From positions 18,597-82,596 of the forward strand of contig RHPI01002998.1 in NCBI GenBank assembly GCA_009103225.1: a stretch of DNA of 64,000 nt. The letters run 5' to 3'. Every line of letters begins with the position of its first letter. Position 1 is the first letter of the stretch. The notes under the pieces were generated by a model that did not search any database, was not told the DNA's origin, and was given only the letters and a program-made list of their open reading frames with translations. This stretch comes from Chlorokybus atmophyticus (taxonomy: Eukaryota; Streptophyta; Chlorokybophyceae; Chlorokybales; Chlorokybaceae). Of the stretch, positions 51,847 through 63,780 are shown one piece after another. The position numbers and the translations under genes were made by a program.

Positions 51847-54800
51847 GTGCCGCCACGTGGCATGCTGTTTAACGTGTCCTCCTCACCGCAGCGCTCACCT
51901 GCCGCATTGCCCTGCTGCTTGCGGCAAGCAGCTGGTCTCACCTCTTCTCTTGCCGTAGTAAGCAGCAGGAGGAAGAGAAGGACGACAACGCTGCCGCCGC
52001 CGCCACCGTTGACGAAGAGAACCATACACACAGTAACCAGGACGACAAGGAGAAACACAGAGCGGTGCCTCACGACAGCGTCGGCGGCTGCCCCGCAAGC
52101 CAATGCAGTTGCACGCCGACCATCAGTCCGACAACCACGAGAAGCAGAAGAGGAAGGAGAAGGAGCACCTGACTCTGAACCTGAGCCCGAGCAGCTAATT
52201 GGCTACAAAGTCTTCCTGCAGGACACGCAAGGTAGATTGAAAACAATGGTAGATGTCTGCTGAAGTTTGTTTACGTGGTGTGATTGTGGCTTCCCATGCT
52301 GTGCACTCCTCTCTTTTTGCCTGCATGCGTATACTTGTGTGTGTATGTGCGCATGCATGTGTGCGTGTGCTCGCACGCGTACATGCACAGATGTGTGCGC
52401 GCGCGTGCATGCGAGTGTCCTGACATCACTCAGCAAACACAACTGAACATCTGTGTTTGATGTTGTGTTCCATCGTTGCGAATGCATACAGAGTTGATCG
52501 GCACCGTCTCCCGCGTGGACTCCATCTCCCCCTCCTCCTCTCTCCCGCAACCCCCTCTCCTCCGCGTCTCCCCCGCGACCCTCTCCTTCCAGCTCGACGG
52601 CTTCGCGATCGTCGTCGATAAAAAGGACCTTGGCGATGAGGTCGATGCGGACGAGATGGAGATAGGGGTGCCGCTTGTGGAGGAGATCGTGCCGGGGAGG
52701 GATCATGAGAGGAGGTGCCTGTATATCAATGTGAGTGGTTAGATGAATGGGCCTATATGTGCACGCATGTCTGTGCGCGTTCATGACAAGCGTGCATGCA
52801 TATGTGTGTGCTTGTACTTACAAGTAAGCACGCGTGCACTAACGCATGTGTGCGTGCTTGCATGCCAACATGTGTGTGAGCATGCATATCGTGCCCCCCC
52901 CCTCACCNNNNNNNNNNNNNNNNNNNNNNNNNNNNNNNNNNNNNNNNNNNNNNNNNNNNNNNNNNNNNNNNNNNNNNNNNNNNNNNNNNNNNNNNNNNNN
53001 NNNNNNNNNNNNNNNNNNNNNNNNNNNNNNNNNNNNNNNNNNNNNNNNNNNNNNNNNNNNNNNNNNNNNNNNNNNNNNNNNNNNNNNNNNNNNNNNNNNN
53101 NNNNNNNNNNNNNNNNNNNNNNNNNNNNNNNNNNNNNNNNNNNNNNNNNNNNNNNNNNNNNNNNNNNNNNNNNNNNNNNNNNNNNNNNNNNNNNNNNNNN
53201 NNNNNNNNNNNNNNNNNNNNNNNNNNNNNNNNNNNNNNNNNNNNNNNNNNNNNNNNNNNNNNNNNNNNNNNNNNNNNNNNNNNNNNNNNNNNNNNNNNNN
53301 NNNNNNNNNNNNNNNNNNNNNNNNNNNNNNNNNNNNNNNNNNNNNNNNNNNNNNNNNNNNNNNNNNNNNNNNNNNNNNNNNNNNNNNNNNNNNNNNNNNN
53401 NNNNNNNNNNNNNNNNNNNNNNNNNNNNNNNNNNNNNNNNNNNNNNNNNNNNNNNNNNNNNNNNNNNNNNNNNNNNNNNNNNNNNNNNNNNNNNNNNNNN
53501 NNNNNNNNNNNNNNNNNNNNNNNNNNNNNNNNNNNNNNNNNNNNNNNNNNNNNNNNNNNNNNNNNNNNNNNNNNNNNNNNNNNNNNNNNNNNNNNNNNNN
53601 NNNNNNNNNNNNNNNNNNNNNNNNNNNNNNNNNNNNNNNNNNNNNNNNNNNNNNNNNNNNNNNNNNNNNNNNNNNNNNNNNNNNNNNNNNNNNNNNNNNN
53701 NNNNNNNNNNNNNNNNNNNNNNNNNNNNNNNNNNNNNNNNNNNNNNNNNNNNNNNNNNNNNNNNNNNNNNNNNNNNNNNNNNNNNNNNNNNNNNNNNNNN
53801 NNNNNNNNNNNNNNNNNNNNNNNNNNNNNNNNNNNNNNNNNNNNNNNNNNNNNNNNNNNNNNNNCCACCCCACATGCACATGCTTGTGTGCTTGTGGTGG
53901 TGCTGCACCGCTTACCATGTATGCCTACCATGCATGCAATGAGTGCAGGAGTGCATGCACTGCATGCACTCTTGCACTCATGCACTCATGCGTGCAGTGT
54001 ATGTACTCCTGCACTCGTGTGTGCAGCAAGGTTGGTCACTTGCACGACGAGTTGGCAACCATCAACTGGAGCTGACAACCTCAACATGCTCATGTCGTGC
54101 TACCCCCCGCACCAGCGCTGCATCCAATGCACACTCTCATCCAACCTCAATCACACTCATCCCTTGATCATCATCATTGACATTCCTGTCACGTCAGCCC
54201 CCGCCCGGCCTGCTTGAGCTCGGCCGCCAGCCCCTCCTGATGCACTACCTGGACCGCGAGATACGCGAGTTCGTGAGATCCAACAACAAGAGCCGCATAA
54301 ACACCACCACCACCACCAACAACAACAACATGGCTAACGTTGGTGCGGGCGCAGCTGCAGCTAGGACGCGCAAAACTGGAGGCGCCAGTAAGTAAGCGTA
54401 AATATTGTGTTTTATACTATTTTGTGTACTATGGTAGGCCTTTCCATCCACCATGTACTTGTTGTTATGTTGGTTTGCCGTGCGCGCTCACGCCTCACAC
54501 GTGTTCGCGTAAGCCAATCACGCTTGATATGCCATGTGTGCATGTAAGTGCGCGTAGTACGATCAAAGTGGTGGTGGTGGTGATGTTGTGCTAATGGTGT
54601 TTCATGCGTTGGCAGGTTGGTGCCCGCAGCAGCCGACAATCCGGATGCCAACGCAGCGCGAGCTCATCACGGCCGATCGCTCCGACTTGGTCTCAGCAAT
54701 AAAGGTATGAAAGCATTGTTACTGCCTTCCAACACAATACAGCATAACACAACACAGCACAACACAACATATGTTCTTACGCAGGCTGCGGGTGGGTTCA

Positions 54801-57090
54801 CGAGTGTGGCGCAGGCGCTGGGCTTCAGAGGCCCAAGGCGTCCGCGAGGCTACTGGTATGTTGTTGTTGTTATTGCTGTTGTTTACCCAACATGATACAT
54901 TGTCCAACAACGCTAGTGTAAAAACAAGGCGTGCTACTCTGCAGTAAGAGTGTTTTTACTGCATAATGTAATCCCAAGGCTTGTTGACAACTTTCTTGAC
55001 CGCACATGTGCGCACGCGCACACGCTCACATTTATCTACGCGCACATGCATAACAGGGACGACCTCGAAAATCTTGATGAGGAAATCAACTTATTTGTAG
55101 CCGCGAACTGGACAATGCACACCATTGAAGACACAGGTAGGAGATCAGAAATATGCACAAACATGTTGTACTTGTACTTGTACTTGTACTTGTATCGGAC
55201 ATTCAAAAGTTGACTTATGTGTGTATGTGCGCGTGTGTGTGTTGTTCTTATGATGGGTAGGTAGGAAAGTACTTGTATGTGTTGACTCGTCGTCATGTGT
55301 TGTATGTTGTGCCAGGTGAAGTGTACTACTACAACGCGATCAACTACGCGACAACGTTTGACGAGCCGCATCCCGACGAGGTGGTGCTAACGTCGTGCGA
55401 GCCCGCCGACGAGGACGCGCTGCCCGTGATGCCCACCAACAGGGACATCCTCGCTGCCGGGAGATGGGACCTCCACCATGCGGTACGCGCAACGTACACA
55501 TAGTGTGGTTGATGACAGGTGTAGTGCTGTGTGCAGAAGTGCATGCTTGTTGAGCACAGATTTGCACGTTTGTAGTGTGTAAGTGTGTGCACGCGTGTTT
55601 GCCCTTGTGTGCACACTTTTCATGCACACGCGTTGTACACATGCGTGTGTACATGCATATGTGTATGTGCATGACTCCTCGTCATCATGCTTGTGTAGTC
55701 ATACAGCATACACCGTGTCGGTTTGTGGTTGCGTCAGTACACCCTCTCCCACATACACATGTGTGCAAATGTCTATAAGGAGTGGGCGTCATGTGTTGTG
55801 TTCATGTTGTCTTCTCGTGTCGCTCGCAGATTGTGTTGCACGGAGGGTATCGGGAGGTGGCTCAGGCGCTCAATCGGCAGCGTGCGAGGCGTGCGCGCGA
55901 GACACTGCAGGGGCTGGAGATGGACATGCAGGCGCTTATGGAAGAGAAGCAGCTGTAAGTGAATGTGTTGTTGGCGTGCAGTGCAGTGCATGCATGTGAG
56001 CGTGTATGCCTGTAAAAGCACATGTGTACATGGACGTGTTGTGCTTAGACATGTGCACACGCACATACGACCTATGCCCATTGAGCGCACGCTCGCATAC
56101 AAACTTCGTATACACACTTGTAAGTCAGGTGCATATACGTGCATATCAGTGATTGAAGGTAATTGAGGCAAACATGTTGGTGGTGTTGACCGCTGCATTG
56201 ATCTGCTTCTTACCCGCAGATCGCGGCTCCCAACGGCTGTTGAATTCGCGCGCATGGGCCGGCAAGACCTGGTGTACTACGTGCAGGAGCGCGGGGGCTT
56301 CCCGACCACCGCTAAAGCCCTTGGCGTGCGCAGCCAACGGCGCGAGGTGGGTTACTTGCATGTGTGTTGTTTGTGTGGGTTCGCAGTGTTGCAATCTGTG
56401 AGCGATATCACCAAGTGTGTTGGGATGTAGGTCATTGCACTGTACCCGACCGCGCTAACCATGTTGGGATGTAGGTCATTGCACTGTACCCGACCGCGCT
56501 AACCATGTTTATTAAGGGGTGACTTGGTTGTACTGCATGCATCATGTTGCATTCCTGCACACACGTGCAAGCGTCATGCCCGCACGCGCAAGCGTACACA
56601 TGCACACTTTTGCGTTTATGCATTTGAGTTGGAGAGCTGGAGAGCTGAACTGTAAGGTTTCTCAATTATCATGCGATGCAGAGGAGGTATTGGGAGGACA
56701 TCAGCAACGTTGAGAAGGAGTTGAGAGAGTACCTGGTGCAAAAACGCATGCACCAAACCAACAAGAAGGATCAGAAGCCTACCCCCAGCCTGCGGATGCC
56801 CACGCATGCCGAGCTTTTGAGCGCCGGCAGAAGCGACTTGCGGTATGCTCTGCAGGTACGTTGTACCGTTGCTATATGTGTCCAACGTGCCAACAACTGT
56901 GATTGGCCTTGTTTGTTTTGTCTTGTGTTTTTGTCTCATCATGGTGTGCATGTGTCTGTAGCTGCATGGCCATCAAGTGCTGGTGCAGCGTCTCGGGCTT
57001 CAGCGAGCGAGTAGAGGGGCGCATAATCGTGCGCCGAACAAGGCTTCGCAAGTTGCTCAGCAACGGAGCGAGCAGACATGCACGGTCTGA
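51847..57090 (+). CDS. RimM-type PRC-barrel protein fused to four plant-type repeats, probably plastid
   Basis: Eleven exons: 51847-52231, 52492-52730, 54198-54387, 54616-54704, 54785-54855, 55057-55136, 55316-55482, 55830-55954, 56220-56346, 56682-56855, 56962-57090; all phases agree; 591 aa. The first about 110 residues are Ser/Arg/Thr-rich, like a plastid transit peptide. Residues about 118-220 look like the RimM C-terminal PRC barrel: LIGYKVFLQDTQELIGTVSR, GVPLVEEIVPGRDHERRCLY, then PPPGLLELG. Four repeats follow, each with MPT/LPT...L...GR.DL..A and a GGF..VA..LG helix plus a GYW/RYW..L..EI..F start: MPTQRELITADRSDLVSAIK, GGFTSVAQALGFRG, GYWDDLENLDEEINLFV; MPTNRDILAAGRWDLHHA; LPTAVEFARMGRQDLVYYV; MPTHAELLSAGRSDLRYALQ. 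I recall this repeat from plant plastid proteins such as HCF145. The RimM N-terminal domain is absent. Inference: plastid ribosome or RNA work. The N gap lies in intron 2. Confidence 0.85.
52908..53864. other. assembly gap (N run) in RimM-fusion intron 2
   Basis: 957 N between CCTCACC and CCACCC. The flanking exons join in phase 0 at the natural RimM sequence (N|PPPGLLEL), so no coding part needs to be missing, although a cassette exon cannot be excluded. Confidence 0.95.
55164..55196. repeat. (TTGTAC)n hexamer repeat
   Basis: About five copies of TTGTAC in an intron of the RimM-fusion gene. Confidence 0.8.
56419..56508. repeat. 44-base direct tandem duplication in an intron
   Basis: Two adjacent, apparently identical copies starting GTTGGGATGTAGGTCATTGC at 56419 and 56463, inside the intron between exons 9 and 10 of the RimM-fusion gene. 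Perfect identity suggests a recent event or an assembly artefact. Confidence 0.9.
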
Positions 57091-58191
57091 CCATTGAGTG
57101 TGTAACCAAGCTGGCTGTAGGCACAAGGTGTGTATAGGATATGTGAAGTGCTGTTATTGAACACACATAGGCATGCCACATGCACACCATGATGAGACGA
57201 TAGGGTTGTGGTTGCTAGGGGCCACGGCGGGGCGCTGTGGTGCACAGCACCAACCACTGGGTGCTCCCTCCCCCTGCAGGTATTATCATCAACTGCTGCC
57301 ACCCCTCCCGCTGCTGCTGCACATAGCCGCATGGTTGTTGCTCTGCCTTGTTTACCCTATTGCTGTGGCCCTTAGGCAGTAGTGTGAGGGAAGGGTGGGT
57401 AGGAGAAGGGTGGTTGTTGTGTTGTTGTTGCAATTGTCTCCTTGCTGTTGCCGTTGCTGCTTATGAAGCGCACAGATATAAGCACACGACAACACCAGCA
57501 TTGCTATACAAGGTTGTACTTACAACACCATCGGGCTAAACAACTATCACGTTGGCTGTGCTGCGCCGGAAGACTTGCATGGCTTATACTCTACAGACTG
57601 GCTTGGCTCTCAAGCAAACAGACTTGCAGGCAACAAGGCATCCACAGCTTGATCGAGTCACACAGCATACCATGGACATGTCGCACACGCTGATAACTAA
57701 GTCCAATGCAATTGACTTGCAATGTCGAAGCGCAAGCCTCAGCCAACCTACTTTGAATTCGGGACATGGTAGTTGTGATGGTTGCATGTACCACTTACTG
57801 CCATGTAAAATGCATTATGCGCACTTCTCATGTAGTACACAACACAATGCGCAGTGCCAGGTCCACAAACAGAGGCATCATGCACCCAGTGCAGTACTGT
57901 GCTGCTGAATGTCATATACTTGTGTGCGACCTTTCGCATCCACTACCTACGACTAATGCGGGAAATCAACAGTATACAGGAAACCGCCAAACAAGCATGC
58001 AAACTTCGCTGGCTAAAAGATGTGGCTAGTGACTGCGTGCTCAATCCAACAAAATGATGCTGATGCGCAAACCAACAATCACTGGCACAGCACCTTGCCT
58101 GAGGGCACCTGGCCACCTGCCTTGGCAAATAAGGGTCTAAAATGCATGACCCTGCTAGTTACTTCAACGGGAGTTGTCATGACGCAACCCC
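57091..58191. other. convergent intergenic region, no gene seen
   Basis: Between the stops of the RimM fusion (+) and the aminotransferase (-). The longest plus frame (57552-57908) shows no recognisable motif or splice partner and was not called. Confidence 0.45.
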
Positions 58192-61009
58192 TCATTTGAG
58201 CTTCTTGAAGCCGCAGGCCTCAAGCGCATCCTTCAAGGCGTTTAGCATCAACAGCACATTGCGTGGTGTCGCATTGAAGCCCATGAGACCAATGCGCCAG
58301 ACCTGACATGCGTGTTAAAAACCAACGTCAGCATGGCTCTGCGTGGTCCATGTATTGGCAACAAACAGTGTACGCCTCAAGGATGTGTGTGTGCGCATGC
58401 GTGTACAACATGTGTGCATGGCAGACACAACAATGCTGGCCGTGATTGCTATGCACATGATGACTGGAGCAGCATGTCATCATGCATACGTGCATGCATC
58501 ACTGACCTTTCCAGCAGTGGGGCCCAAGCCGCCAGCGATCTCCAGGCCGTACTTCTTCATGAGGTAGGCGTTGACATCACTCCAGGAGACGCCTTCGGGT
58601 ACGACCACAGTTGTGACCGTTGGCAACCGCTCTTCTGGTCTGACAAGGAGTTTCAAACCCAGTATCTGCACAACATTGTCACTGTCAGTTACAGCCTGCA
58701 CGGCTCTTTTGGTCGAAACATACCGAGTGCAAGTTGATAAGGCACAAAGCTGTTGTGGGTCCCGCACACTCAAGCAAAGAAATTCACCTCAAGACCCTCC
58801 CAAAGCTGTTCAGCAAGAGTGCGATGCCGCTCCCACGCCTTGTGTAGCCCTTCCTCAGCAAGAATTGCTAGGCCTTCTCTAAGCTGGTAGATGTTTGTCA
58901 CCATGCCTGTCAAAATAATGCATGCACCTCAGACAAGCCCTTTGAATACCTTTGGATAACCGCAGAGCCTTTTGCACGAGCTATGACTCACCTGTATGAT
59001 GATATTTGCGTGGGCCTCCATCGACGCCCCAGTACTCCCCCACCAGGTTCATGTCCAAGTAATACGAGATGATGGGCGTCTTGCGTGCTGCCATCTTGGC
59101 GCGTGCTTTGTCGCTGAAAGTGATAGGAGAAGCACCTGCACAGGGCTAATGTTCACGTGCAAACACCGTTGGCACAACGCGTTGCGACCCAGGATGGGGT
59201 GCACTGCATACCATAGGTATGACAACACTCAGGCTGGGTACCGTCATATGTGTGCGCATGACGGTCTGAGTGCACACGTACACCCAAAGACTAGGTACAT
59301 ATATATACACGCACAAAGTCATACCCAGCCTTGGTTCAGACATCAATGCATGCATGCGCACATGCGTACACATGCGCGTGTGCGTGTGTGTGTATGTGTG
59401 TGTGCATGGCGCATTGTGCACATGTGCGTCCGTGCGCGTGTGCACGGCGCTTTGCTTGCCTGGTGGCACACCAAGACACTTCTGAGAGCCCGAATAGCAC
59501 ACATCAATGCCCCATTCGTCGCACTTGACCGGCACACCGCCTAGCGTGCAAACGGTGTCCAGAAATAAAAGCACATTGCGCTTGGCACACGCCGCTCCAA
59601 CGCCACTGCAGATAAGCAACTTGTTGATTGCGATCTTGCGTATTCCATTAGGCATGCTTGTTGACTCTCTGGGAACACGCGCACAAACAACTTACTCTAG
59701 AGACTGATAGGTGCCTGTGCTGGACTCGCCATGCACCAAGAAGAGGACTTTGGCGCCTGCGTTCTTATCCAAAGCCTCCTCAATCTGTCACAGAAGTGTG
59801 TGAGTCAAATGTGGTCTAACTTGATTCAACCATTGTTGTCTTTTGTGAAGCACGATGTGCCTTGCCTGTTCTATAGAGAAGGTTGTCCCTGCAGCAGCTG
59901 TCATTTTTCTTGCATCACCACCAAAGCGTGTGACCATCTCTGCAACGCGCTCGCCCCAGATGCCATTGATCCCCACCTGACGGCAGCATGCTAGGTAAGC
60001 AATGTTGTCAAGCAAGCCACGAGCCACACACACTACACAGTTGATAATGTTGCAAAGAGAGCTGCCTACCACCACAATGTCGCCAGGCTCAACAATGTTG
60101 GCCACTCCTGCTTCCATGGCAGCGTGTCCTGTGCCGCTGACAGCCAGTGTAAGCTTGTTCTGCGTCTGGAAAGCATACCGCAGCCACGCTTGACACTCGT
60201 CCATAATGGTGAAGAACTCCGGGTGCATGTGACCTGAACACCAACAACAGTGCAAGGCAGCTGTTATTTCCGTCTTCTCAAACAACAGAGCATGCACAAA
60301 GCTTCCCACCACTACTATACCTAACAATGGCAGCGTGGAAACAGCCAGCACGCGGGGATTGATGGTTGATGGGCCGGGGCCCATGAGAATCTTTGAAGGC
60401 ACCTGTTGCAACACAGAGACAGTTGCAGTAGAGTTTGCACCCAAAAAGCTGATGTAACACTTCACTGCGACGCAAACAGCATTGCCTGTCAAGCAGCAGT
60501 TGACCGTGTCTATTTCAAGGACTGTTACCATACGTGACAAACCTGAACTAGCAACCAGCACTGAAGTAGATGGCAGAATAGCAAAGTGTGGTGCGGCTGG
60601 CCAAAAATTAAACGTTTCATATGCAGTGTGTAGTACGCTGTGGCACAGGCAATGGCTTGCATGCATGCATTGGAACGTCCAAACAGGCGTCAACCCTGGC
60701 AGCAACAACCTAGACATGCCCATGTTCATATAAAGAACAAAAGCTGCGTCTAGTTGACTCACATTGCCTCTGTTGATTTGCTATTTCAGGGCGTAGACCA
60801 GTCAGCAGCAGGCTCAAAGCACAAGCTGCGCAATGCAAGAGTCCGACCACAACCTCGCAGCACCCAAGACGCTTGCCCCTTTCTGCACACACCTGCAAAG
60901 GTGCCGTAGACAGCTGCGGCTTGCCATACTTGAGCTCTCCTTTGGCCTCCGCTGCCTCCAGCTCTGTAGCCGCCGACGCCATGGCTGACGCCGCCGCCGA
61001 CGTGGCCAA
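58192..61009 (-). CDS. AGXT: alanine/serine-glyoxylate aminotransferase (class V, PLP)
   Basis: Ten exons in transcript order: 61009-60893, 60402-60321, 60233-60070, 59976-59866, 59784-59696, 59605-59460, 59135-58992, 58906-58788, 58665-58507, 58302-58192; phases agree; 413 aa, near the family length of about 390-400. Motifs: [109 protein letters not shown] and [13 protein letters not shown] with the PLP-binding Lys in SQK. Known: the enzyme turns glyoxylate to glycine using alanine or serine, in peroxisomes or mitochondria. The N-terminus ([20 protein letters not shown]) could be a weak presequence; an ATG at 60982 is an alternative. The C-terminus is GFKKLK, which is not a standard PTS1. 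Two introns use GC donors (59865 and 59459). Confidence 0.93.
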
Positions 61010-61262
61010 CGCCCGTTCTGTTGTGCTTATCCGCCGTTTGGGCGTTCCGCGTGCTTATCACACAAGGGATCAGCACGGATCACAGGCGGATCAGCGAGTT
61101 CAGTGCCCACGCCTTTACGCCAAGAGTCCTTCCCTGAACCATTCAAGGTTCATTGATCGCTTGTAACAAACTGATCCGAGAACGAGTCAGCATGTGCGTC
61201 AGCTTGTTGCTGGCATTGGCAGCGACGGCATAGTTGGCGGCATAGGCGGGCCGCTGGCTGCG
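61010..61262. promoter_or_regulatory. shared upstream region, aminotransferase/HIBADH
   Basis: 253 bases between divergent start codons must serve both genes. No clear TATA box or repeat. Confidence 0.4.
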
Positions 61263-63780
61263 ATGCCCGGGGCAAAGCTAGCTGCATTTGTGGGGTCTGC
61301 CTGCAGAAGCACGTCTACTGCTGCTGCTGCTGCTACGGCGACAAAGGTACGTTTTTGAGGGGCATGCCGATCAGTTAAGCTCAGCTAGTCTTCCACGAGA
61401 CAGGCGAAGTACCCACTTGCCTTGACTGTATCTTGCTTTGGCGGATAATTAAAAGTTGAAGTGTGTGTTGTTTTGTTTCAGCATGTGGGCTTCATTGGTT
61501 TGGGCAACATGGGCGCACGCATGGCTGCCAACCTGATGAAGCACGGGCACAAGCTCACTGTCTTCGACCGGTAAGAGTTGCTCACTGTGCAGTGCACCCA
61601 GCATTCTCTTACCCCACGCGAGAAACGTTCGTCAGCAAATCCTGCTAACCTGTCGTTAGGGTAGCATAAGGTCATTAGCAGCTTGTCAACCACTGCCATG
61701 CTCAGCTGAGCACTGCTTGCTTACGTGAGCAAGCAACTGAGTGATTCACCATCTTAATAATACCACCAACCTGTGACAATCAGCATATTGTATCTTGTAA
61801 TGCAGCAATGCGGCTGCGGTGAGGGTAGCTACCGACAATGGCGCTGTGGCAGAGTCGAGCCCGCGCGCAGTGGCAGCTGCCTCCGACGTTGTCATCACAA
61901 TGCTCCCATCTTCGCCTCATGTAAGATAAACACAGCAACCCACTTGCTCTACAATGCTGGTCAGTACGTGCGCATGTGTGGGATTGTGGTCAAGCAGCAT
62001 GGCCTGGCTTCAGTTCAGCAATGAGCCTGTGCATGTTCGCTCAGGTTGAAGAGGTGTACTGCGGTGCTGATGGAGTTCTGAGTGGCGGTGCAGTTCGGCC
62101 CTCGCTGCTGATAGATGCATCCACCATTGACCCTGTTACAGCCAGACGCGTGGCGGAGAAGGCTGCTGGCTGCCAACTCAGAGCAGGCTCTGGTAAGCAT
62201 ACAAGTTGGGGTTGCACTGCCTTCATGCTGAGTTGAGTGAGCTGTGCTGACTGTTACATGCGTCCTAGGGCAGAGGGGATATCAGGTGCAAGCTCTCCCG
62301 TGATGGTCGATGCGCCAGTCTCTGGAGGCGTGGTTGGCGCTGAGAGAGCAACACTCACGTTCATGGTGAGCAAGCAGGGGGAAGTTGCTTTGTGTCATTT
62401 ACACAAACACGCACACCTGCCTTGCGCACTGCCTGCTACTGTGTGTTGGCTAGAACAGCAAAACGTCAGGTGGTGAGTTAATGACCAGTATCAGTAGTTG
62501 TGCAGCAACTCAACACTGCTGATTACTTCGACTTCGCACGTGTCTTGTCCTGACTTGTTGTTTCACAGTTGCGATGTATTCAACCCACCTGTGCTGTTGT
62601 TGAACAGGTTGGTGGTTCAAGTGAAGCGTTGGACGCAGCTCGTCCCCTGCTTCTGTGCATGGGTCAGCATGTTCGGCATTGCGGTGCAGTTGGCAATGGC
62701 CAGGTACGCCAGCAGCCTGAGGGGTGTTCGTTGATGCACACACAAAATGTGCCTCTAACGCCTTTGCAGACATGGGAGTTGCGTCTCATCCTTGTGAAGC
62801 TGAGCCACAATCGTAGCCGCTTGCAGGTGGCCAAGCTGTGCAATAACCTGGTGCTGGCGGTTTCGATGGCGGCTGTCTGCGAGGGTCTCTCTCTAGGACA
62901 GCGCTTAGGGGTTGACCCCAGAACGCTCACAACCATCTTCAACACATCATCAGCTCGTTGCTGGAGCAGGTGCGTAAGTCAATCAGGCGTGTCTAGTTGG
63001 GACGCAAGGGACTTGATGGGGTTGGTTTGCAACGACGTGAACCAAGACACGAATGCAGATTGTACATAGACTAACCTGTACAGAATCAATTGCTGCTTGC
63101 TTACTGTACAGGCATGTGTCACCGGCATAGATTGGTCATCAATTTGTCCACCTGATCGAATGGGGAGAGCCTTGCTTTGCTGCTTGCTTAGTGTAGAGGC
63201 ATGCATCTCTATAACGGCCTGTTGGCATAGCACGTTGATGGATGCGTGCTGATGATTGTCTTGCATCTGCAGTGACAGCTACAACCCCTGTCCTGCTGTC
63301 ATGGAAGGGGTGCCCTCCTCACGCGACTACAGTGGTGGCTTCGCATGCCATCTCATGGTATGGAATGTGATCAGTGCAGATGAGTGGCTGAGGGTACCAT
63401 TTTGTGCTGTAAACTGTTTGCTGCCAGTGCCGCAAAGTGACATTGTCACTGTGCCTTGTGCGCAAGCCGTAGGTATTCTGGTTCACGTGATGTTTGCATG
63501 CGCCCTTTTCAGATGAAGGATTTGGGGCTTGCCCAAGTTGCCGGTGCTGAAGTTCAGTCGCCAGTACCTTTGGCGGAAGCGGTGACCAAGTTGTAAGTGT
63601 TCCTGCAATATGTAGTGCTTGGCGCGCAATTCGATCCATTATGCAGGCTTAAATAAGGAATCCGTAAGACATGACGGAGCTGTTGCATGGTGCAGGTATG
63701 AGCAAATGTCCACGAGTGGTGCACGTGAGAAGGACTTCTCAGGTCTGTTCAAGTACGTTTACAAGGGAGAAACGGCCTGA
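61263..63780 (+). CDS. HIBADH: 3-hydroxyisobutyrate dehydrogenase, probably mitochondrial
   Basis: Ten exons: 61263-61346, 61482-61570, 61806-61920, 62045-62192, 62286-62365, 62608-62703, 62827-62969, 63273-63357, 63513-63592, 63696-63780; phases agree; 334 aa, the usual length. The first exon ([20 protein letters not shown]) looks like a mitochondrial presequence. [20 protein letters not shown] is the NAD-binding glycine loop; [34 protein letters not shown] and [19 protein letters not shown] follow; [20 protein letters not shown] carries the catalytic Lys (KxxN); [20 protein letters not shown] and FACHLMMKDLGLA are typical of HIBADH rather than glyoxylate reductases of the same superfamily. 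Known role: oxidation of 3-hydroxyisobutyrate to methylmalonate semialdehyde in valine breakdown, with NAD+. Confidence 0.93.

Noticed and set aside
52743-54075. Long frames across the N run
   Set aside because: Open only because N cannot encode a stop; the real exons flank the gap and join in phase.
57552-57908. 118-codon plus frame in the convergent spacer
   Set aside because: Low-order composition rich in Cys, His and Gln, no motif, no splice partners.
61263-63780. Glyoxylate/succinic-semialdehyde reductase instead of HIBADH
   Set aside because: The ARCWSSDSYNP...GVP block and MKDLGLA are HIBADH signatures, although the two belong to one superfamily.
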